NCBI GenBank assembly: GCA_030765065.1
Contig: CM060989.1
Location: 59,782,001 to 59,846,000 of the forward strand
From: Deroplatys truncata
Taxonomy: Eukaryota > Arthropoda > Insecta > Mantodea > Mantidae
Direction: 5' to 3'
DNA: 64,000 bases
Numbering within the stretch: position 1 is the stretch's first letter; every line of letters starts with the position of its first letter. Of this stretch, positions 57,277 through 64,000 are shown in pieces. The notes below the pieces were generated by a model. It worked only from the letters and a program-made list of their open reading frames with translations, was not told the DNA's origin and did no database searches. A program made the translations under genes and the position numbers.

Positions 57277-57277
<1 letters not shown>

Positions 57278-57308
<31 letters not shown>

Positions 57309-57313
57309 CTTCG
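57278..57313. repeat. (CTT)n microsatellite
   Basis: About eleven uninterrupted TTC units. Adjacent frames read poly-Ser, without meaning. Confidence 0.95.
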
Positions 57314-57397
57314 GCGCATTACCTTCTTGTTTGTAGGAGCTACAATCTAATGCCTTGGGTCAGAAACTGTAGCGGGAAACAGTCGTTGGGCGCCATT

Positions 57398-58050
57398 TGT
57401 AGCGGGAAATCGATGATCCTTGGGTCATTGTTGCCTGTTGCAGTGTTCTTCTGCCACGGCTATTGGTGCTCGTCGGTTGTTGAGTATTCCATTCCTAACT
57501 ATCTCTAATTATTAAATCTCAGGTTCTAGTGGGTGAGGCAAGTTAAAATTACGCTGCAAGTTTCCCTTAATCAATGAACATTATTTCACACTTTGAATAG
57601 TTATGGGCGGCTAGCTTTTCGCATTATTGTTATAATCCCACCACTTTAAGTTAGTCAGGAGCCTAGCTATGGTCACACACACCCCATCCTTGTGCACCCA
57701 CGTGCATCTGTAGCACCTCGTGTCGACGTGACTTCTCGATGAGATAGATTTAGAATAAGAGCGGGGTCTGAGGCTTTGTCTGCCCTTATATACGGGAGCC
57801 TAGTGACGCTCACCTCTGCGTTTGAAAATGTAACGACGTTTCCTATTGGCCCTCAGGCCGCGTTGCCCTGACATGTATGAGAATGTGTGGCTTTAGATCC
57901 GTGCGCTTAGGCGCCATCATGTAGCGTTGTACCGCTCGGTGACAGGTACGGTCTTTATGATTTCTTGGAATTCTTGCTAGCTCGCCCGTGTCTTAAAATT
58001 AGCTCTATACAAATGTTAGATGTTGAATATTTTAACATGTTAGTGAATTA
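57398..58050 (-). mobile_element. LTR fossil with primer-binding-like motif
   Basis: On the minus strand the LTR ends CCCGCTACA (57398). Two bases later comes TGGCGCCCAACG (57384-57395), resembling a tRNA-Lys-type primer-binding site of insect LTR retrotransposons. A TATA-like CGTATATAAGGGCAG lies at about 57784-57798. The 5' border is near 58050 but undefined. The motif TTTCCCGCTACA recurs beyond the binding site, as in the first LTR family. No coding region was found nearby. Family Gypsy or BEL; old. Confidence 0.5.
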
Positions 58051-58169
58051 TCTTATTACTGTAAAATTCTTATATGTATGGAACCCCTTTCATAACCTGT
58101 AGAGGAAAAGCAAACTCTGGATCATAGAATATTCAGGATGGGTGATCAGACCAATGCCTAATATTATGA

Positions 58170-58520
58170 AGAAGGAGATGCAATGTAGTGATGAAAGGGA
58201 CAGTCGGAAAATTTGCGGATCAAATTATCCAAACTAGCACTCGCCTAGCGACCGAGAACAACCACGAAAGAATCGTTACCGCGGCACCATCTTGCTCGGT
58301 CTCTCATGAAGTAAGAAATATAATTATAATTGGGACAGAAAATTTGGAAAGAAACGTTTCAGGTCTAAGTTTAGGGTACCTCCCCTGCATTTTATCAGGT
58401 CTGAGGAAAATCTGGAATAAACCTCAGTTAGGAAGGACAGTTCTAGCGAATCTGAACGGTTCACGAGTCCGTGTTTTAACGACCTCGGCCACCTATGTAG
58501 GTTTTGGCGATGAAGACATT
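58170..58520 (+). repeat. SINE-like GC-richer segment
   Basis: Carries GCGACCGAGAACAACCACGAAAGAA and GTTTTAACGACCTCGGCCACC, related to SINE bodies at 18520-18545 and heads at 47380-47400. A 159-codon plus frame (58188-58667) spans it but shows no domain and is probably fortuitous. Confidence 0.35.
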
Positions 58521-58871
58521 TACTTTCAGCAGACAGAGCATTTGCTTACTAATATCATGGTGCAACGGCTTTTCTGGATGAAGTTCACTCTGATGATAAA
58601 GGTAGTATTGAATTCCCTGCACGTTCGCAGACTTACATTTACAAACCAGGAAGAGCCGATGAGTTGAAAGAGAAACTCAATAACAGTGCCTGGCTATTCC
58701 AAATGAAATGGTTCGCAACGTTTCTGATTCCACTTTTCCTCATTATGTGAAACTTGATGGTCATTAGCTTGAGCATTGACTAGCTAAAAGGCATTAGCTT
58801 AATGCTCTGTAAACCATTACACGTGTGCTGGAACACATAACATTACTATCACTCAAATAGCTCAGTGTATT
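58521..58871. other. unassigned stretch
   Basis: Unique DNA up to an old ATR copy; nothing recognised. Confidence 0.35.
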
Positions 58872-59516
58872 ACTTTCTCTTATAGTAAGTAAAGAAAATA
58901 TTGTATTCCATCCAAAATTTTATACCGAGATTTCGCCGGAAATACACATTTTGAGACTCCGGGAATCTAAAACCCGGCGAGATGGCTTCGGGGCCCCCAC
59001 TTTTACCATGGATTTTTCATTCTTTTCCCTGGTTGACAAAGACGAATGATGAAGATATGTATTCTACTACGGCTCTCCTCTACCCCCATTTCCACTCATT
59101 TCATTTCCTTTTCATGTTTCAGGTTGACTCCGGGGCTGATGTTTGGCCGGTGTCGGGCAGATGCCGCAGAGGCTTGAGATATAGAAATGTTTCTCCTGTT
59201 CAATTACAGGGACATCTCCGGGCGGCCCTCCCTTGGCCGGGTGGTCAAACTTGCAACCCGCGTGTCTCCTGTAGTTCCCTCAACTCTTCCGTTTCCCCTG
59301 GGGGGTGTACGCACAATAGATCCCTTGAGGGTCGCAATGCTAGGTGTGCCATCCGTTCATTACTCCAGTCCAGTCTAGTCCCTGAATCCAAAACAAGCAT
59401 TGTTAGAAATAGGTTCGTTTGTGTATGAACAGTACAACTCAAAAACGAAAAGTCGGTTTAATACCAAACTTTGTATTTAAGTTCCCAAAATAACCTTTAA
59501 AGGAAAAGATGTAGTT
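58872..59516 (-). repeat. ATR repeat, old 3' part split by a SINE
   Basis: Minus-strand ATR 3' end (58872-58973) continues at 59384 after a SINE insertion (AATCYAAAACAAGCATT order restored) and fades out near 59500. Confidence 0.8.
58974..59383 (+). repeat. SINE inserted in ATR, with target duplication
   Basis: About 410 bp from CCGGCGAGATGGCTTCGG to CCAGTCCAGTCTAGTCC, flanked by an 11-bp duplication GAATCTAAAAC / GAATCCAAAAC (58963-58973 and 59384-59394, one mismatch). It contains the shared core TTTTCATGTTTCAGG. The tail is CCAGT-like repeats, not poly-A. The 148-codon frame inside is not a gene. Confidence 0.8.
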
Positions 59517-59522
59517 ATTTTC

Positions 59523-59903
59523 ACTTTCTCTACTACGTATAGTATGTAGGGGAAGTATTGTATTCCACCCAAAAATTCGATACCGATATTTCACCGGAAA
59601 TATATGTTTTGAGGCCCCCTGAATCCAAAAAAAGCATTTTTGGAAACATGTCCGTGTGTGTGTGTCTGTGAACAGCATAACTCAGAAACGAACAGTCGGA
59701 TAAACACCAAACTTGGTATTTATGTTCAGTGTCTTCCAGAGATGCGACATGAAGGTTTTCAAGAAAATCCCCCCACCCCAGATTAACCTTTACATGGAAG
59801 ATTTTTCGAAAATTTTAATTTTCTAAAAAATGGCTGTAACAATTTTGATTAAAATATCATATGTTTAAGGTATTTTCATAAAAAATGAAATGTATATCTC
59901 GAA
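59523..59903 (-). repeat. ATR repeat cut by a mariner C fragment
   Basis: Minus copy from ACTTTCTCTACTACG to TGTATATCTCGAA (59903), where mariner C sequence begins. The GT tract is at 59654-59669. The 5' half of this ATR does not resume after the mariner piece. Confidence 0.85.
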
Positions 59904-60356
59904 TGGCGAGTATTGTGCAAACTTATTGCAGTATTTGAATGATGAAATCAAGAAAAAACGGTCGCATTTAGTGGAAAAGAAACATGTTTTATCAAGACAA
60001 TGCACCAGTTCACACATCCATTATCGCCATGGCCAAAATCAATGAGTTAAAGTTCGAATTGCTTCCTCGTGCACCCTATTCGCCAGACTTAGTCCCCTCT
60101 GATTATTTTCTGTTTCCAAAGTTGAAGAAATGGCTTGGTGCTAAAAGATTTGCCAACATTGAAGAGGTGGGGTTGCAATAGAGGTCTATTTTGCAGACCT
60201 CGACGGTTCTCACCATAAACAGGGTATCGAAGCTATTGAACATCGCTGGGAAAAGTGTATCGAGCTGAAAGGAGACTATGTAGAGAAATAAAGATGTTTT
60301 ATCCCAAAATGTTTGTGGTTTCTTTGTTAGGTGGGGTACTTCTGAGACAACCCTGG
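59904..60356 (+). pseudogene. mariner C3, 3' end with transposase tail
   Basis: Starts TGGCGAGTATTGTGC inside the transposase (GEYxANLLQ region) and runs to the right mariner end (complement of CAGGGTTGTCTCAGAAG, then TA at 60357-60358). Frame reads HQDNAP-type block (out of frame at the start), TSIIAMAKINELKFELLP, YSPDLVPSDYFLFPKLKKW with the third Asp, and GDYVEK. The 5' half is absent. A frame change lies near 60170. It may have arisen by recombination at the ATR junction. Confidence 0.85.
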
Positions 60357-61235
60357 TATCCTACAACGAAACGTGTAAACGTGAATTTAAAGTTTAACAA
60401 GCTATGCTTGGGGACATGCTATGTACGAGTGAGTACGATTAATATAAAAAGCTCCTTTCTCGCTTGTTTACAAACCTTCTAATAAAACAATCTGATTGGA
60501 TTACGAGAACAACGCCCTAACTAATTACCAGCCTGCGGTTCTTGTGTGCCTTTCATACCTTCGGGCATTTTGATTTATGAGTAATTCACCTGCGGCCTTT
60601 CCTGTTCAGTTGTTTCTATTTTAACCAATTTGCTGAGAGAGTGGAAACCAATCATATACATGAATACTACTATCTTTACTCTATCAATTACCCTTCCGAG
60701 GAAATAATGACAAATCCAAAATTATTTATCCTACAAAATGTAATCAAAAGGGTTTGAATTATAACAAAACATGATTTTAACAGATAAGCTGAGACTGCAA
60801 CAGTTACAGTAACATTCAGGGTTAATTAAAAGTTCATTATCACTGGATTATCTCGTATGGTATCACTCGCATTTGCTTGAAATTGCTGTGTAGGTTTAAT
60901 TAAAACACTAATTAAAATAGCTACGACTTGTCGATTTTATACACTTTGTGCTTTTACCGGGAGTGGTATCTACATTATTATCTTAAACAAAACACCATAC
61001 ATGCTTTTGCCTAACTGAATAGTATTCCTAAAAAGCATTTCAAAAACCAGACATGCCAACTGGTTTTATCTTAATATACTTTCCAACATCTTAGAAACAA
61101 TTGCTCATCCTCAAAGATGCTCACTAGCTTTATACTGGTGTTAACTTTAGGGTTGCTATTTCTTTGGTTATTACATTAAATCCACACTCTCAGACTCTAG
61201 GGAGCATAGTGAATAATCCTGACTGAAGAAAAATT
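60357..61235. other. unassigned stretch
   Basis: AT-rich unique DNA; no domain, RNA or shared repeat. Confidence 0.4.
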
Positions 61236-61312
61236 CCCACACCCCAGCCGTGAATCGAACCTGGAACCTCGGGATTTGGAAGTTAGCATGCTCACAACCA
61301 GACCACGGAGGC
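61236..61312 (-). repeat. tRNA-derived SINE head
   Basis: On the minus strand CCTCCGTGGTCTGGTTGTG and AGGTTCGATTCACGG give A- and B-box matches about 40 bp apart, with partly complementary ends (CCTCCGT / GCTGGGG weak). A true tRNA gene is unlikely because the acceptor stem fails. Confidence 0.6.
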
Positions 61313-61314
61313 AG

Positions 61315-61422
61315 TCATACAAATGTTTATCTCGATCAACATGAACTAGATGGAAGCGTAAACTTCTGTAAGAATAGTTTGTTTTAGAGTGGATGGAAAA
61401 GTCATGTGAATGTAACGCATTA
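61315..61422 (-). repeat. ATR repeat, 5'-end fragment (old)
   Basis: AAATGTTTATCTCGATC to GTCATGTGAATGTAACGC, the inverted 5' end only. Confidence 0.75.
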
Positions 61423-61522
61423 AAAACATTTTCTCAATTAATTAGGTTTGTTTTCAAACAATGCAATCTTCAAAAGATATTAGGTGAAGTCATACCGTTA
61501 ATAAAATCCACACATGTAAAAA

Positions 61523-62373
61523 TCTGATTGTTGCACTCATGACTTTCTCTACTCTTGTACAAACTATTTTTACAAACGCTTATTCTCCATCTACTTCATG
61601 TTAATCCAGATAAACGTTTGCAGAAACTATCTTACTGCTAATTTTCTTGTAGGTGCAAGGGAAATTGGTAGGCTTTAAGTGATAGTCAAATATTTTAACA
61701 CCTGGTTGCTATGTGGAGTATTCCATTGTCTTTGCATGTCCAACATAAAAAAGAATAACGAATTCCCATTTGAGAAAAAGTATAAGTATTGGAGAATTCA
61801 AAAAAATAACAAGGAATACCTCGGGAATGGTTCACTACACACAAAAAAATGTATTTGACATAAATTGTGTGTTTTAAGAATATCTACATTTTTTGTGGAG
61901 TAAAATTTTGTCTATCACTTACGGTTTACCAGTTGTTCAAAAGTCATGAAGAATGAAGGGAACTTTTGGGGACATTCCCAGAAAATTCAAGATATACATT
62001 TCATTTGCCATGAAAATATCTTAAACATATGACATTTTGATCAAAATCTTTAGGGCCATTTTTAAGAAAATCAAAAATTTTTAAAAATGTTCCATGTAAA
62101 GGGTAGTCTGTGGTGGAGGGATTTTCTTGAAAGTCTTCGTATTGCATCCTTGGAAGATACTAAACTCAAATACTAACTTCGGTATTTATCCGAATTTTCG
62201 TTTTTGAGTTATACTGCTCACAGAGAGATACACAGACACCACATGGACATGTTTCTAAAATGCTTTATTTGGATTCAGGGCACATCAAAACGTGTATTTC
62301 CGATGAAAACTCGTATCGAATTTTTGGGTGGAACGCAATACTTCCCCTGCTTACTATACGTAGTAGAGAAAAT
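61523..62373 (+). repeat. ATR repeat, full copy
   Basis: 851 bp from TCTGATTGTTGCACTC (after A5) to GTAGAGAAAAT (before A6). The CA tract is short (62231-62242). The internal A site reads AACATAAAAAAGAATAAC. Confidence 0.9.
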
Positions 62374-62734
62374 AAAAAATGCAAGCTTCATTAAAAATTT
62401 ATAGTTGAGGTCACCTTAGTTGAAATAAATAATTATATAACACCGACATCGTATTTAAATACCAATATACCGATTTTAATTAAATCAAATTCATGCAGAT
62501 ACTTACGGTTACGGAAGTTTAAATTAAATCATCCTTTATTGAATAACGCATTGTAGCTAAGTTCGTTTAGAATACATCACGGATCCGGATCTCTATAGTT
62601 TTAGGAATGTATGAGAGTTGTTGTGCGTGTTACCAATCCATTGAATGGTGTTTTTTTAATATATATTTCAGGGAAAGATATTTTAAGCGCATTCGTTACT
62701 GGTGCAGCATTGCTTTGTCCGTCTGTCCAAAACT
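62374..62734. other. unassigned stretch
   Basis: Possibly decayed LINE sequence leading to the RNase H relic; not readable. Confidence 0.35.
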
Positions 62735-62827
62735 CTCAAAAGTCATTACTGGCAGATTCATTTTGAATGGATAAAAGCATACGTGGGCATATACGGGAAC
62801 GAAGTAGCTGAAAAATTTGCAAAACAA
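62735..62827 (+). pseudogene. LINE RNase H relic, cut by mariner A2
   Basis: Frame reads SHYWQIHFEWIKAYVGIYGN then EVAEKFAKQ. This is the end of an RNase H domain as found in I-type LINEs (.F.WVKAH.GI.GNE.AD..AK). The last catalytic Asp of GNELAD is Glu here. The open frame ends where mariner A2 inserts at TA (62829-62830). The rest of the LINE should lie beyond the mariner, outside the window. Confidence 0.75.
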
Positions 62828-62830
62828 GTA

Positions 62831-64000
62831 CGAGGGGCAGTATTTATATTTTGAGCCTTGGCAACCCTGAATGTTGTAGGTGCTATCTGACGTTTCAATG
62901 GAAAGTTTGACATTTTTTACTATAATCTACTTCAAACGTTTTGTCAACAGAGCGTCATTTATTTTGTTTACACTAACTTAAAATTGTGTGTCAACAAAAA
63001 TATGGAATTAACACGTGAAAATGTTCGTGCAATGATTTATTTCGACTTTCGACGTGGATTATCAAGACAAGAGTGCATCGATCAACTAACTTCCACATTT
63101 GGCGACGAAGCTCCATTCTTTGCCACTGTGAAACGCTGGTATAACGAATTTAATCACGGCCGCCGTTCGCTCAATGATGAAGTTCGTGAAGGTCATCCAA
63201 AATCAGTTGTTGTGCCAGAAAACATTGATGCTGTGCAAAAACTAATAATAAAAGATCATCGTGCGACATATTGTGAGATTGATGCAACCCTAGGCATTAT
63301 TTCCACCAACATATATAAAATATTGCATGATTATTTAGCCGTGAAAAAGGTTTGCTCGTGTTGGATCCCACATAATTTGACGCAATCTCAAAAAAATGCT
63401 CGTGACGATTGGTGTACAAAAATACTCAAGAAATACAATGACGGTGCCTCAAAACACGTATATAAGATTGTAACAGGTGAGGAATCATGGATCTATGCGT
63501 ATGAGCCGGAACGTAAACAGCAGTCGAGTGTATGGGTGTTTCAAAATGAAGCAAATCCAACAAAAGTTGTTCGCACTCGAAGCACTTCGAAGCAAATGGT
63601 CGCCTGCTTCTTCAGCAAAACTGGCCATGTGGCAACAGTGCCTTTAGAGGAACGTAAAACGGCCAATGCTGAATGGTACACAACCATTTGTTTGCCGGAA
63701 GTCTTTGGTGAAGTAAGGAAAACCAACAAGAACCGTAGGATCGTTTTCATCAAGACAATGCGAGCGCACACACATCTCGTCTAACAACAGAGTATTTGAA
63801 GGCTCAAAAAATAGAATTGATGGGTCATCCGCATACAGTCCTGATTTGGCACCCAATGACTTCTTTTTGTTCCCGAACATCAAGAATAAATTGCGTGGAC
63901 AAGGATTTTCGTTGGCAGAATAAGCCGTTGATGCCTTCAAAAACCATGTTTTGGAGGTGTCTCAAGAAGACTGGAATAAATGGTTTGACAAATGGCTCAA
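62831..64000 (+). mobile_element. mariner element A2, runs off the window
   Basis: Left end CGAGGGGCAGTATTTATATT preceded by TA, identical in layout to A1. By comparison with A1 about 120 bp of its right end lie outside the window. Confidence 0.92.
63002..64000 (+). pseudogene. mariner transposase, family A, broken copy 2 (partial)
   Basis: The start is taken at 63002 (MELTRENVRAMIYFDFRRGL), as in A1; an in-frame ATG 18 bp upstream is less likely. Open for about 260 residues. The first catalytic position reads TGEESWIYAYEPE, Glu for Asp. A 1-bp loss near 63750 shifts the second Asp block (HQDNASAH expected). Another 1-bp loss near 63832 precedes YSPDLAPNDFFLF, and a stop replaces a Glu codon at about 63920. 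Better preserved than A1 in its first three quarters. Confidence 0.9.

Noticed and set aside
58188-58667. 159-codon open frame
   Set aside because: No domain or family motif, and part of it coincides with SINE-like sequence. Frames this long occur by chance in a GC-richer patch.
58982-59428. 148-codon open frame
   Set aside because: It begins in a SINE and ends in an ATR copy, crossing the target duplication, so it cannot be an ancestral gene.
62984-63784. 266-codon open frame resembling proteins labelled SETMAR
   Set aside because: It contains only the mariner transposase portion, lies between mariner ends and has no SET domain. It is a transposon, not a host methyltransferase gene.

Overview
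This window is intergenic, transposon-dense DNA from an arthropod, almost certainly an insect. The evidence is three separate mariner lineages, Tc1/IS630-type relics carrying an insect-style N-terminal helix-turn-helix, CR1-like and other LINEs, tRNA-derived SINEs and several TATA-bearing LTRs. The heavy load of nested repeats suits a large-genome hemimetabolous insect such as a cockroach or relative, but the order cannot be proved from sequence alone. I found no host protein-coding gene, no rRNA, no convincing functional tRNA gene and no CRISPR array.

The dominant component is a repeat family I do not recognise, called here ATR (A-tract repeat). About 30 copies or fragments on both strands make up roughly a quarter of the window. 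Good copies are about 800-900 bp. They start TCTGATGTGTTACACTC after a run of 5-7 A, contain a CA/GT microsatellite about 170 bp before the end, carry a short TACTA/TAGTA hairpin, and end GTAGAGAAAGT followed again by A. The motif ACTTTCTCTAC recurs in inverted form: about 20 bp inside the 5' end and exactly at the 3' end. One full copy (51155-52038) and one 40-bp 3' piece (26874-26913) are each inserted into the same internal A-tract of another ATR copy, which fixes the ends. ATR is the best candidate here for an undescribed element.

Layout. 1-9.4 kb: mariner, LINE, IS630 and Tc1 relics, a solo LTR inside a LINE, and ATR copies. 9.6-10.9 kb: mariner A1. 11-17 kb: an IS630/DUF4817 relic, foldback elements and ATR. 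17.1-21 kb: LINE tail, SINEs, a palindromic non-autonomous mariner, and mariner B with a long open transposase frame. 21.6-28 kb: ATR copies, a fossil LTR and a second palindromic mariner. 28-30.3 kb: mariner C1 containing a solo LTR. 31.1-35.1 kb: a nearly complete CR1-like LINE on the minus strand. 36.5-47 kb: a fossil LTR, SINEs, an 86-bp tandem array, ATR, an LTR nested in ATR, and mariner C2. 48-57 kb: nested ATR, a SINE-like palindrome, a LINE relic and an LTR. 57-64 kb: an LTR with a primer-binding-like motif, a SINE nested in ATR, an ATR/mariner C3 chimera, and mariner A2 inside a LINE RNase H relic, running off the window end.

The parts do not cooperate as a pathway. What they give is a relative chronology of insertions: old ATR and LINE copies are cut by LTRs, SINEs, foldbacks and mariners, and young ATR copies are cut by other ATR copies.
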